From the NCBI RefSeq assembly GCF_026151205.1, contig NC_087072.1:9731669-9795668 (forward strand): DNA of 64,000 bases, read 5' to 3'. A program made the translations under genes and the position numbers. Source of the DNA: Bolinopsis microptera (taxonomy: Eukaryota > Ctenophora > Tentaculata > Lobata > Bolinopsidae). Each line of letters opens with the position of its first letter. The stretch's first letter is position 1. Positions 44,689 to 63,200 of this stretch are shown piece after piece. Under the pieces are notes generated by a model. The model did not search any database, was not told where the DNA came from, and saw nothing but the letters and a program-made list of their open reading frames with translations.

Positions 44689-47037
44689 TTATGACTTGCT
44701 CTTCTTAGATTTTTTAGATTTTTTCGCATGCCCATCTTTATCTTCAGTAGTTTTCTCCCCTTTATCTTTATGTTTCCTTTCCTTTTTTTCGTCTCTGTTT
44801 TTCTTATCCTTTTTAGATTTCTGAGTGTGGGATTGGATTATCATTTGTGTATCTTGATCTAATGTGGGAAACTATCGTAATTTACGTACAAAAAATGACT
44901 TTTTCATATCACAATTTCAAACGTTTAACTGCACTATATACTGTAATACAAAACAAATACGTACCTTTTTCTCTCTCTCTTGTTTCTCAACCCGCTGTAT
45001 CAACTCCTCCGTCATTGCTTCATCTTCTCCTATCTTCCTTTGTGTCGCCTCCATTCCCACATTCAATGGAACAACTGTCACTCCGTTAACACTCGCTCCA
45101 TTTTCGATAACAGTTGGTGCATCTGAGGATAATTGTTCTGCTTCCGCATGTGCTGCAGCAGCCTCGATATCAGCAGCGATTGTTGATTCTGGTTCGGGTT
45201 CGGCAGTGGTTTCCAGTTCTGCTTCGGTGGTGGGTGTCGTTTCTGGTTCAATAGCAGTTACTGGTTCGGGTTCGGCAGTGGTTTCCGGCTCTGCTTCAGC
45301 GGTGGGTGCCGATTCTGATTCAATAGCAGCTACTGGTTCGGGTTCGGCAGTGGTTTTCGGTTCTGCTTCAGCGGTGGGTCCCAATTCTGATTCAATAGCA
45401 GCTACTGGTTCGGGTTCGGCAGTGGTTTCCGGTTCTGCTCCAGTGGTGGGTGCCGATTCTGATTCAATAGCAGCTACTGGTTCGGGTTCGGCAATAGTTT
45501 CCGGTTCTGTTTCAGCGGTGGGTGCCGATTCTGATTCAATAGCAGCTACTGGTTCGGGTTCGGCAGTGGTTTCCGGCTCTGCTTCAGCGGTGGGTGCCGA
45601 TTCTGATTCAATAGCAGCTACTGGTTCGGGTTCGGCAATGGTTTCCGGTTCTGCTTCAGTGGTGGGTACCGATTCTGATTCAATAGCAGCTACTGGTTCG
45701 GGTTCGGCAGTGGTTTCCGGTTCTGCTTCAGTGGTGGGTGCCGATTCTGATTCAATAGCAGCTACTGGTTCGGGTTCGGCAATGGTTTCCGATTCTGCTT
45801 CAGCGGTGGGTGCCGATTCTGATTCAATAGCAGCTACTGGTTCGGGTTCGGCAGTGGTTTTTGGCTCTGCTTCAGTGGTGGGTACCGATTCTGATTCAAT
45901 AACAGCTACTGGTTCAGGTTCGGCAATGGTTTCCGGTTCTGCTTCAGCGATGGGTGCCGATTCTGATTCAATAGCAGCTACTGGTTCGGGTTCGTCAATG
46001 GTTTTCGGTTCTGCTTCAGTAGTTACTGCTACTTCTGGTTCAGTGGAAGATGCAAGTTCTGTTTCAGTGGTCGATACCATGTCTGGTTCGCTAGTGGCTG
46101 CCGATTCTGGCTCAGTAGTTGCTGCCAGTTCTGGTTCAGGTTCTGCCTCAGTGGTAGATGCTAATTCAGGTTCTGTCTCAGTTATAGTGGCTGCTGGTTC
46201 TGGTTCAGTAGTGGCTAGCTGTTCTTGTTCAGTAGTTTTCTTCTGTTCATCATCTGCTGGCTCAATTGTCCGCTCTTCATCTAAAGGTGTGTTCTCTTGT
46301 TTTACTCCTTCATCAATTTGAACGAAATCTTGAGTCATTGGTGAAGTTGGTGATGGTGAACCGAGGGATCGACCTGATATGCTCCTTGTACGCTGCAGCA
46401 CAATATCCTGCGTAAAATTGTTTAATTTTATTCGAAATTATGGCACATTGAAGTCAGCAAATATGAACAAAAGAAGTAAAGGAGAAGCCGTCTAAATAAC
46501 GTAGTCGTTCTCTTATCGAGGCGTGTAAGTTATATAATTACAATTATAAAGGGCCTGTCTCTGATTATTTGAAGACTCTGACAAGTTCGTGAAATTTGAC
46601 AGCCATACCACGATGAACATAAAATGTAACGGGCCATATCAGTCTTGTATTACTGACAGTGCGAAACGATTTTTTTAAAGAAACAGCGCTTCGATAAAGA
46701 CCCAGGAAAAGTCATGTTCTCGTGTCTGTATCAGTAATAACACGATATTACTGATACTCTAACCGGAACGCAATAAGCAGGAATAATCTCTTACTTTTTC
46801 TTCCTTGGCAGCCAATCCATCGTACAGACTAGCCAAGTTTTTAACGGTCCCTCTTCTGTTTAGCTGTAGTATATTTTAAGTTATCATCGTGATGATTGAG
46901 TAGGTTAATAACTTAAACATTATTATCAAAAGTAATATCGAGAGAGGGATAAAAATAGCACTATTTTAAAAATTTAAAGAAAAAAAACTGTCTTTATACT
47001 TATATTTCCTAAAACTCACCGGGTTTGACTTTGCCAT
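44689..47037 (-). CDS. Repeat-rich acidic protein with lysine-rich tail, 4 exons, 553 aa
   Basis: Exons, in order: 47020-47037 (MAKSNP), 46795-46863 (LNRRGTVKNLASLYDGLAAK, EEK), 44965-46407 and 44689-44820. All junctions are phase 0 with consensus GT/AG (GTGAGT, GTAAGA, GTACGT; acceptors ACTACAG, TTACGCAG, CACACTCAG). The large exon starts DIVLQRTRSISGRSLGSPSP. It then carries about a dozen copies of a 24-residue unit (VAAIESESAPTAEAEPETTA, then EPEP), then a mixed Glu/Gln/Ala helix ending RVEKQEREK. The last exon is a lysine tail, KSKKDKKNRDEKKERKHKDK to KSKKSKS. It is therefore intrinsically disordered, acidic in the middle and basic at the end. No signal peptide or membrane segment is present. 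Function unknown; a cytoskeletal or nuclear scaffold is only a guess. Confidence 0.8.
45190..46020 (-). repeat. 72-bp coding minisatellite inside the acidic protein gene
   Basis: About 11-12 copies of a 72-bp unit encoding 24 residues. Copies vary mainly at three or four positions (T/A, S/A, T/I). Being a multiple of three, copy number can change without a frameshift. The opposite strand is open too, as a by-product of the same codons. Confidence 0.95.
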
Positions 47038-47699
47038 ATTTCTCCAACGACAACAAATATATCGTCGTAACAACTGCAATCAAGCGAATGTGACCATAAA
47101 ACAATTACTCTTGCACCATTCGATTATTTTAGCTGCTAATGTATTTCATTTATACTGTTTGTTTATGTTTACACCGTGACAACCTGTTAAAAAGCACCTA
47201 TGAAGTATGAAATGCTGACCTGAATGATAATAATTGCTTATTAGATGTCAAACTCAAGCACAACTAAGCTAGCCTACACTGTATAGTATGTACACAGAAA
47301 CTAAATTTGAGCGCAGCAGCATACACAGATACAGACATTGCCATTTGGACCTGTACTGGTCCATTTAAAGTTAAATTAGCATAATTATTTAACACATTAT
47401 TGTCAAGTGCTTGTTCTCAGATATTCTTTGTTTGTTTGTGGGTTACCCCACTCTACCTCAATACTTAAGTAAAAAGGCTACGTCCACATAATGGCTGAGA
47501 TCTAATGATATTGCAAGTACTTATTAAGATACAAAAGAACAATACTAGATTCTGGTTTGTTTATTGTTAGTTGACTGGGTCAGATACATTGATCCGATTG
47601 TAGTCTCTGATGTTGGCAATCTTGTAGAGCTATGATGTTTGTGTGAATTACAAAGCCTCTAATGTTCAAATTACTAATCGACCGTAATTGAGTGGTTGA
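47038..47699. other. Upstream region of the acidic protein gene
   Basis: No gene or repeat recognised. It should contain the promoter of the minus-strand gene ending at 44689; no clear TATA box was seen. Confidence 0.4.
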
Positions 47700-47983
47700 A
47701 CTGATTAGAAAATAATAGGAAAAAAGAAGATTTTTAGAGGATGATTTTGTTAAGCGTAATTAAAAGTGTAAAAAATTGTAAAATAGTGTAAAATAGTGTA
47801 AAATAGTGTAAAATAGTGTAAAATAGTGTAAAATAGTGTGAAATAGTGTAAAATAGTGTGAAAAAATGGTATCTTTTTTAATATAATTTTTACTACACCA
47901 TACACCAAAAAAGGCAAAAGTGTAGTGTAAAATAGTGTAAAAAAAGTGTAGTGCACACACCCCCCCCCCCCCCCCCCCCCCCC
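47700..47983. repeat. Dispersed repeat copy 2, decamer microsatellite and 24-bp poly-C tract
   Basis: 47700-47775 repeats 6709-6790. It is followed by about ten units of TGTAAAATAG (to about 47870) and, after a spacer, a run of 24 C at 47960-47983. Coding frames through it are artefacts of the decamer. Confidence 0.9.
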
Positions 47984-48249
47984 GAGCATGTTTGTGGATG
48001 ATGATCTGATCACTTTGAGTGAATACTGATAGTGACGTTCCTTAAAACCGAAGAAATTTGCGTTATAGCGCTTCGGTTGCTGTCCTATAAGTGCTGGATC
48101 ACGTATCTGCAAGATCTTAAAAGGGTCATAACTCGGTTAAATTGTAAACAACCAACTTGAAATTTTGGGAAAGCACTTCAATTATCAAGCCAAATGTGTC
48201 TAGAAACTTTGAAGTTCCTAACTGAAAGCGTTCTCACTTAATGGTGAAA

Positions 48250-49045
48250 ACGTAATTACGTTGTGTTGAAACTTTGAAAAAGTGTTTTAAATTTAGATCG
48301 ACTGTATTTTCGGTTGGGATGGATGTTTTTTCATGCGATAAAAACTTACTTTCAAAGAACGCTTTTAGTTTCCTCCCTGTGACCACGGGTTTTCTAGTCT
48401 TACTTATAATTCAGAGAATTCTTTTTGTACACTGTACACTGTACGACCGCCCACGTGCAAATTAGGTAAAAAGCAGAAGGTTGCAAAGTAACCATGGTAA
48501 CGACGGTTATTACACGCACGTGCACGTGCAAAGATTGGCAAACGGCATTTTTATCGGTTTTGTTGATATTGCGTTTTGCTTCAGTTTGTGCGAGCAACAT
48601 TTTACTATTTTAATCGGCTGTATCTTCGGTGGGGATCATGAATACTTTTTGACACGATTAAAACTGACTGCCAAAGAATACTATTACTCTATTAGGTTTC
48701 TCCCTGTGACCACGGGTTTTCTAGTCTATATTATAATTCAGAGGATTCCCTTTGTACAATGTACGTACACTGTACGACCGCCCACGTGCAAATTAGGTAA
48801 AAAGCAAAAGGTTGGAAAGTAACTATGGTAACGAGGGTTGTTACACGCACGTGCACGTGCAAAGATTGTTAAAACGGTATTTTTATCGGTTTTGTTCAAG
48901 ATATTACGTTGTGTATAGTGCGAGCAACATTTTAATCGGCTGTATCTTCGGTTGAGTAGTAGGATATTTTTTGACTCGATTTAAACTTACTATCAAAAAA
49001 TACTATTAGCTTCCTCCCTGGCCCTGTAACCACGGGTTTTCTAGT
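48250..49045 (+). repeat. ~325-bp tandem repeat, about 2.4 copies
   Basis: The landmark ACCACGGGTTTTCTAGT recurs at about 48382, 48709 and 49029 (spacing 327 and 320). Each unit also holds CGACCGCCCACGTGCAAATT and CACGCACGTGCACGTGC. An inverted copy lies at 36612-36907. Confidence 0.93.
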
Positions 49046-49457
49046 ATATTGATAAGTTGATAGTAAATCGATAAAGTCATAATTAAGGAAAATACGTGAA
49101 AAATAATTGGGGAAAATAATGATGGTGACCTAAATTTTGGTAGTCCGAAAATATGGTGTTTTTTTCCCGAAAACCACCCACTTTCGTATCATTTAAATAT
49201 GTCTCGTAAGGTAGTAAAACAATCGTTCTCTTTTTCATATAAAGGATTTACTAATAAAAACTATAAAAGATTATACAGAAAGCTATGATAAGAAAATATT
49301 ATTTTGCTAAACATAAAAATGTTCTACCCAGTGCATGGCTACATGTACAGATGTACTGTTAGTAAGTTAACAGTTAACGAAGTCCGTTCTACGGGAATAT
49401 GTCAATTTACCATCACCGGGCTTGCCAGTTCAAAAGTTCAAATGACGTAGACAACGC

Positions 49458-52400
49458 TTAGGCTGATTCTTTGTTCTTATTCTTCTTGCCTTTGCCTCCC
49501 TTCTTGCCTCCCTTATTCTTCTTATTCTTATTCTTCTTATTCTTCTTATTATTGCCTCCTTCTTCTTCCTCGTCTCCTGCTGCCTTGGCTGCCTTCTTTG
49601 CCTTCTTTTTGCAGATTTTAGCTTTCTTAGAACTGAGACCCTCACATGAAGACACCTCTCCGAGTTCTTCTTCTCCTCCTGCACCACCACAGGGGGTCAC
49701 ATCGTATTCCACGCTAGTCTCTGTGCAAGTAGGGTTCCTCAGCATCGCCATAGCGTTCTGCGGACACACTATTACTATCTCGCGTTATGAATTTATTATT
49801 AAATGAGCTATCATTTCCAAATTCTTGATCTCTTGTAAAAAACAAACTGTTCTTTAGAAAGTGCAATTCAGCTAAATCGGGTCTGAAAATTTACCGTAAA
49901 ATGATTAAGGCCACCCTCAAATCCCGAGTTTTCTGTAGCTACTAAAAAAGCTTTTTTACAACTACAGTGATATGGGTATAAATCATTTTGCGGCACTCAC
50001 CTCGTAGTATCCGAAGTATTCGGATATTCCAGAATTTGCAGCATCCTCATTCTCTGGGTAGAGGCGTTTGTAGATATCTCCCATTCCCGTTGCGGTATTC
50101 TTGACTGAAGTCTCCAAAACTGAAGAGAACAAGCTCTATTAGTATTATGAATCGTCTTAATGAGCTGTGTCATATCATACGATTGATTAAATGATCTTGA
50201 CTGAATCCATATTATACATATTTAAACGTGCATTCTTTTGGCTGTGAAATTTTGTTGCATAATACATGTATTTGTTTGTCTTATCATAATTTAACTATAA
50301 GTGGTTGCACAAATTGGAACTCACCTTCATCTTGAATCATTGAAGCTGTGCAGCATCCAAGAAAGTATCCTGATAGACATCCTCACACTCTTCCACGCAG
50401 AACTTCTCGATTACAGCCTCTTTGATGTCTCCGAACGAGATGTCTTCAGCTTCCATATCAGCATATGCTGATAAATCGTACCTGGGGAATAATTAGGTTA
50501 TTGCTATGGTAGAAAATATTACATTCATACATAAAACTGTAAGCTTGCTGAGCTCAACAATAGATAGTAAGTTGTAACGGGTTACGTGTAAATCGGAGAT
50601 ACAACAGTTATAATATAACGGCTGTACTAAGTGAATTCGAACTTGCACCCTCTTTACACTTTACAGCACACTGGGACCAGACAGTAACCTTAGGCAACCG
50701 AGCCACTTAGTTCAGACTTTGTTATAATTCTTATGTAGTAGCGCCCATTATCTATGATCTGTTCAATAACTTCATGTTCTATGCAATATTGAATATTTGC
50801 TTTACTGTACAATTTTAAAACGTTTTAATAAATATGAAGGAGGCTCACGTGGAACATTGTTCGGGAACTGCTACATCGTTGTTTCTGTTGTTGCCGCCGC
50901 GTTTATTCACAGCTGGGACCCCTCCAGTAGACTTAAGGAACCACTGGTAAAGGGTGTTGAAAGCTGGAAAAAGTGGTCGTCATTGAGATTGAAATGAAAT
51001 GCGAGGTTTATAGTCGGTCCTTTGCAGCACATGCCGCATGCGTCATGTAACATTGATCATTTAAAATTTATACGCAGCAAATAGTTAAATAGTATAGTGA
51101 AAGAGATTATTATTCATTGATCGAGACATTTGTAAATTGTAACTAATGCCTAGTTGAAATGTTTACGGATCTATTTGTATTAAATATTGATATATTCACC
51201 TTTGTAGAAGTAAGTATAGCATTTGCCTTCATCGTCCTGGTTGGTCTGGCACAAGTTAGCCATGGTTCGTTCAAGCATAAGTGACATCTGATTTGGATAA
51301 ATTTTAATTCCATGTCCGTTACAAAAATTGTAATTCAATATAATCAGTCAATAGTTGATCGTTCTTCTTTATTTCAAGTCACATTCTTATCAGTATTAAT
51401 ATATGATATTGTCTTACGTCATCCCAAGGTAATCTGTCTTTAACGACATCAACCCAGAAGTCCAACCAGTCTTCACCCTCGAGGTAGGCGGCGGATGTGT
51501 TCTAGAAAGTTAATAGACTTAATTAATTCCAGAAAGTTTTTACATTTTGCCACGTTAGCAAAATATTCCATCATCCTCATTGAAATAATTGATACATTTT
51601 TAAGGGAAAGACTATACTTACAAAGCCACCGAAGTTCATCACAGTGTACCAGATATCAGCCTCTCCAATCCTGATCAGAATGCATCATTAGTCAATAGTT
51701 GGTTGATCTAAACTCAATGCTTAACTATCATATTCCCTGAGTAACTTGCTGGCATTTGTGAAAAGTTCATTCCATGCAATTGGAAGGTTACAACTTAAAT
51801 GAATGTTTTAAAAAACAAACTTGTGCTTGCAGCCCATCCAAGCGTCCATCATTTTACCAGAGCATCGGCAGTTGTACTCCATTACTGGGTTGAGGATTTC
51901 AGTTTCTATGATTTTGAAGAAATCTTTGTCGAACTCAGCCGCAATCATGGCTCTCATAGTGTCGTTGAGGAACACCTCAGCAACCTCGAGAACATCACAG
52001 AATACGCCACTGCATTGATCTTCATCAGCATTGAACACCTAGTTATTGATTATTGAGTGTTTTAAATTCCATTGTCACGTTTCAGAGTCCACTTCCAAAG
52101 ACTATCTTAATTTATTGTCCCAATTTGACTAATGATTTCCGAAAATTAAATCCGCGTGAATGTCACAGAAAAATACGGTGAAGAATGGCGAAGAACGTGG
52201 CCATTGAAATATTTAAAATTACCTTGACGAAAGCCTTCTTGCAAGTTTTTCCTAGGATGACACTGCCTTGACTTTGATAATCAGGTTTGTTGATTTTACA
52301 CAGATCATTTTTGGCAGTCATGATACCAAGCTGGGCGGTGTTCTGTATTCTGACACCATCCGGGAATATCGTTGCGTAGCCCTCAATTAAACCTTTTTGA

Positions 52401-52736
52401 ATTTGGTAGAGGAACGAGGTCTTTTTTGCCTGAAATATTAGTAATGGTAGAAATAAGTTAGAAAATTAGTGACTTTGACCCTACTAGTTGTAGTAATGGT
52501 AGAAATAAGTTAGAAAATTAGTGACTTTGACCCTACTAATAATAGTATCACTCTTTTCTTTTCTGATTGTGCTCCTAGAAACGGCATAATGAAAAAACTT
52601 AAAACCTATTGAGTCTTCAAATAAATCAACGAAAAGTGCTCACCCCCGGGGCAATCTCAAAGTTAGGCACAAATTCTGGTTCTTCTTGTGCCAACGCAAC
52701 AGCCAGGAGGCAGGCGGCTACCAATAACACTTTCAT
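49458..52736 (-). CDS. Secreted cysteine-containing protein with poly-lysine tail, 9 exons
   Basis: Exons: 52644-52736, 52223-52429, 51821-52038, 51622-51670, 51418-51501, 51200-51287, 50325-50467, 50001-50119 and 49458-49757; about 433 codons. Exon 1 is a clear signal peptide (MKVLLVAACLLAVALAQEEP). The body carries cysteine motifs: DQCSGVFCDV, YNCRCSGKMMDAWMGCKH, ANLCQTNQ, EKFCVEECEDV and SGYFLGCCTASMIQDE. A Glu-rich stretch and KKNKKNKNKKNKGGKKGG-type tail end at 49458. Splice sites are consensus and phases agree at every junction except inside exon 7. There the frame before about 50380 (ECEDV) and after it (SGYFLGCC) differ by one base, and the upstream frame would stop at CAATGA. A TATAAA-like box sits about 100 bp before the ATG, at the edge of a fold-back element. 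Extracellular or granule protein of unknown function. Confidence 0.75.
50633..50711 (-). repeat. tRNA-derived SINE head or tRNA pseudogene
   Basis: On the minus strand TGGCTCGGTTGCCTAAGG resembles a pol III A box. About 45 nt later GCAAGTTCGAATTC resembles the B box (GGTTCGANTCC) and T-loop. No intact cloverleaf or CCA-proximal stem is apparent, so a SINE relic is more likely than a working tRNA. It lies in intron 6 of the secreted protein gene. Confidence 0.5.
52441..52541. repeat. 52-bp tandem duplication in intron 1
   Basis: Two copies of a 52-bp unit beginning GTAATGGTAGAAATAAGTTA, at 52441 and 52493, almost identical; a recent duplication. Confidence 0.92.
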
Positions 52737-52836
52737 CTAATGGCAAGAGATAATTTTAGGTTAAGTTAGTTGATTTCAAAATTAAAAACAAGAATCAGAG
52801 ACGAGTGGTGTCGCTTTTAAAGTTTATGCAGCATTT

Positions 52837-53316
52837 ATAGATGTGGATTCTCGTGGGGAGGTGAGGTACATTTGTTTACTTTAATAGTAAGTACCTGCTC
52901 AGCAGAGGAGTGAGGTGATGCACATTTTGTGATATGGAACGCTTGTAAGTTGTAACTCCTTCTTGTTACCCCCTTTGAAGGTCCCGAATTATTTTCATTT
53001 TTTGGTTTTTAATTTTTTTTGTTTTTGCTTTTACGGGTCACCGGTTCCGTACCTTTTTTGTTAAGGTAAAAGTAAATTTTTGAAAAAAAAAAATACGTTA
53101 TTTTTTAAGTCAAGAAGTAGAACAGTCATCAAAACGACCTTTGCTTTCGTTCAGAAAATAATTCGGGACCTTCAAAGGGGGGTAACAAGAAGGAGGTACA
53201 AGCGTCACAAGCGTTCCATATCACAAAATGTGCATCACCTCTCTCCTCTGCTGAGCAGGTAATTACTATTAAAGTAAACAAATGCACCTCACCTCCCCAC
53301 GAGAATCCACATCTAT
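52837..53316. mobile_element. Fold-back element upstream of the secreted protein gene
   Basis: Left arm 52837-52996 and right arm 53153-53316 are inverted copies (ATAGATGTGGATTCTCGTGG to GAAGGTCCCGAATTATTTT), with a ~155-bp centre. It starts about 100 bp upstream of the ATG at 52736 and its edge overlaps a TATAAA on the minus strand, so it may supply part of the promoter. Confidence 0.9.
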
Positions 53317-53863
53317 TAGTAAAGGAATACAAAATTAAACGAGGATTCTTGATACTATTCGGCGTAACTAATATTTCAGTTTAAAGCATAATTGACGACC
53401 GAAAATATTTATTAGTAGCATAGTTAATTTCGTTATGTCAAAAATGTGCTTTTTCATTTTGCTGCTTGCCGCCGATAAAAATTGTGGAAAACTACCTGCG
53501 GGTGTGGACAGTAGAATAAAAAGCAACCAAACTGGTTTTTATTTTATCTCAGCGTCGGCTTGGCCTTAAATAAAAAATCTCTGCAGTCTTTATTTGAAGG
53601 TTAAGTCTGGTTAACCTTTTTCCTTTTTGGGTCATTAAAATCCTCATAGTTAACTAACGCACATTTACATAATAAGTGCAATTCAAGATGAGCAGAGAGC
53701 TGAAGAAAAAGGTTTTGATATTTGCCATTATTCATTGTAGCTAATTTTCCGGTGTGTTAGCGTCATAATAAGACTAAGCCCCCTTCCCCACAGTTATCGT
53801 AAAGGTACAAACTTTACGATCAATTTGATGATGGAGATGTAAAAATAGGACAATCTGAGGGTC

Positions 53864-53965
53864 ATACATCCGGATCCCGATGGCACCATGGCGGCACTGT
53901 CGCGGCGGGCGGCCACGAGAGTGCCGCGAGAGTGCCGCGAGAGTGCCATCAGGATTCGGATGTAT
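53864..53965. repeat. GC-rich ~100-bp inverted repeat
   Basis: Arms ATACATCCGGATCCCGATGG (53864 onward) and the complementary end at 53943-53965, 23 bp each with a few mismatches. Between them are three GAGAGTGCCGC-like units and a run of GC. A small mobile hairpin element is plausible. Confidence 0.75.
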
Positions 53966-55859
53966 ACCAAATCTGAGTAGTTACAAGTGAGCCTAGAAAA
54001 AGGTATCGTTAATTATCGTACTTGCAAGTTGTAACAAACTGAATGGCTCAATGACTAAAAGCTAAGCCGATGTTTCTTAGAATGTGAATCACAAACTTAT
54101 ACAAGAGAAAGGACAAGGGTGGGTATTATAACTAAACACAGGATAATGAGTTGAGCCGGGTCGAATTTACAATGTTGTATGAGATGCGTCATAAAACTAG
54201 CTGATAAGGAAACTTGATAAGGGTTTGCAACCAATCAAACACGTTTAACACCCCTCCCATCGGCCATCTTAATTAACTTAAACTTATTATCGATATAAGA
54301 ATACTGTTCAAGGCAAGTTCAACATGAGCTTTGTCATAACGGGAGTTGAATTTCAGTAAGTTGTAATTCTGCTCGCCAACAAAAGACGCTGAAGCTGCAC
54401 CCTGATAAATTAACATGTGTTATATTACAGGGTATAGGAAAATTGAGGGAATATTCCATTTAACCAATTTACTATAATAAATACCGCCTCGAAACTGCCT
54501 TCATATATCTGTTCTTTTATTTTAGTTTTACATATCCAGTCTTGTGCCCGAGCCCCGGACACTGTCACATCAATAATTAATAATACGATAAGAGATTTAT
54601 CGAAATTTGCAGAATTCCCCTATAACTATAAGTCAGACGAGATCGGTCTGTAAGAACTTGTTTCAAAAATAAAAGAACATAAATGTAACACCATGATGCG
54701 CCACACGAAAATCAAAATTCCTGCAATGAAACGGTTATGAGACTCGTTCAGTGGTCAGCCGTCAGTCATGTAACCAACAAGAGCCGTTTAAACAAACGCA
54801 GCTGAATTTTAAAACTGTCCGGAGAGGGTGTACACGATCACGAGCTGGTACGCGTGTCTTGTCACGTGGCCGCATACCCCTTTTTCTTAATTAGGTTAAT
54901 TTTACGCGGCGTCACTGGCACGCCTGATAAGGGTCTAATTTCAGATAAGTTTTAACGTGAAGGTGGATTGAACTCTAGTTAGAATCAAGGTCGTGAACGT
55001 AAACCATGCTGCTTCCACCGTAGGTACGCAAGTCACCGTCTAGAAATAAGTTCTTATCTGCCTTTGGACCGGACCAATGTCATAATTGATTTTATAAGAT
55101 TGGAACCGTAACTTACTAAACAGAATTTATGAGCCAATTTTTTCTTTAAACTTGCATTCCTAAATACTAACAAAGTTTATCTTATTTTATCGGCCCTATT
55201 ATGGACGGACCAAATTGTGAAGAGCCCAAAATGAGAGCAGAGCAAATTGAGAAATTGTGAAGAGACCAAATTGAGAAATTGTGAAGAGACCAAATTGTGA
55301 AGAGATCAATTTCAAACTGACCAAGTTGTGAACTGACCAAATTCAAAATTGTGAACAGACTGAATTGTTACTAGTAGAGGGAAAACTGTTTAAATAAGGG
55401 CCTTCCATGACTGGCCGATAACAGATAAGGTACGTAGCGGAACAATTCTCGAATGAATACACGCGATTTCTAGTTACAACATCATTTGAAGATTACATAC
55501 AATTATATTTATACAGATAGATATTGATTAGCCCAATAAATAATCTAAAAATCGTGTTCAAAACAGAGTCTATGGATGACTGCAGCTCGAACTACTACGT
55601 CTACAGTGCGTGTGTTTATTCTGACACCCAGGAAACAACTGCAAACTCATAACAACAACAGAAATAAGTACATGTCTTCAAAATAAACATTCTCGCACAC
55701 CACTGATACACAAAGTGAAATGTTTTAGACCGGCTGCGGAGTGTTTTTTATATTCAGTGTGCGTCCAATCAGGGGGTGACTGCCGGAAGACACTGTCTAG
55801 CTGCAGTAGGATGTTGGAATTATCGCGTTAGCCCCACTCTGTCGCTTGACGCTTGACGG
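53966..55859. other. Intergenic, with short purine-rich repeats
   Basis: No gene seen. At about 55205-55360 a 13-25-bp motif (GAAGAGACCAAATTGTGA-like) is irregularly repeated. The right end should be the 3' UTR of the zinc-finger gene: AATAAA on the minus strand at 55615-55620, about 240 bp past its stop. Confidence 0.5.
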
Positions 55860-62651
<6,792 letters not shown>

Positions 62652-62876
62652 CACTGCGGGGTTGGGGTTTTGTTGAAAATATTTTCAGTTTTCTAGATTA
62701 TTGGGTTTAAAGATGGTTTTGGAAACAAGCCAGACGGAATAATACGATGCTTACATGGTATAAATCCAACCATGGGATAAATCCAACCAGAAAAAAATGG
62801 GTAATCTTGCATTATAAAATGGGCAGCACCCAAATAAATGGCAATATTAAAAATCATGAAGAATTCTTACTTACTT

Positions 62877-63200
62877 GTTTGTTCGATTGTGTTAACAGAA
62901 AGATCTGATACCAAATTAAAAGTTCAAGACTGGAAACGAAGAACAAAAAAGTGTCTGTAAACTGAACACAGAATATTTGGGGTGCACGACTGAAATGCAA
63001 ATCGAGAAAGTGAGTAGAATCAGGTCTCGGTCATCTGCTTGTCGTAGATCATGATCTCACGCAGGTGGTCACGTTACCACATGACGCGTTTACATACCGT
63101 TAATGATTGTTTGCTACATTGGTAATACTTGAACACGTGCTACCTCCGCAATAACACGTGTTACGCCAAACAGGGCACGTGCGCAGCGATTAATCGCACT
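62877..63200 (-). promoter_or_regulatory. 5' region of the zinc-finger gene with three CACGTG E-boxes
   Basis: A splice donor (minus strand ACAA/GTAAGT) near 62876 suggests a non-coding first exon just to the right. CACGTG occurs at 63134-63139, 63155-63160 and 63176-63181, evenly 21 bp apart (two helical turns). No TATA box seen. Promoter role inferred. Confidence 0.4.

Noticed and set aside
44864-46321. 485-codon + frame rich in Ser, Gly, Ala and Val
   Set aside because: Antisense of the spliced acidic-repeat gene, which has matching splice sites, a lysine-tail exon and consistent phases; the + frame has none.
47750-48112. 120-codon minus frame with Tyr/Phe/His repeats
   Set aside because: Translation of the TGTAAAATAG decamer and the poly-C run.
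49471-49806. Hydrophobic Phe/Leu-rich + frame
   Set aside because: Antisense of the lysine-rich tail of the secreted protein.
50797-50997. 66-codon + frame
   Set aside because: Lies in an intron of the secreted gene, no splice or homology support.
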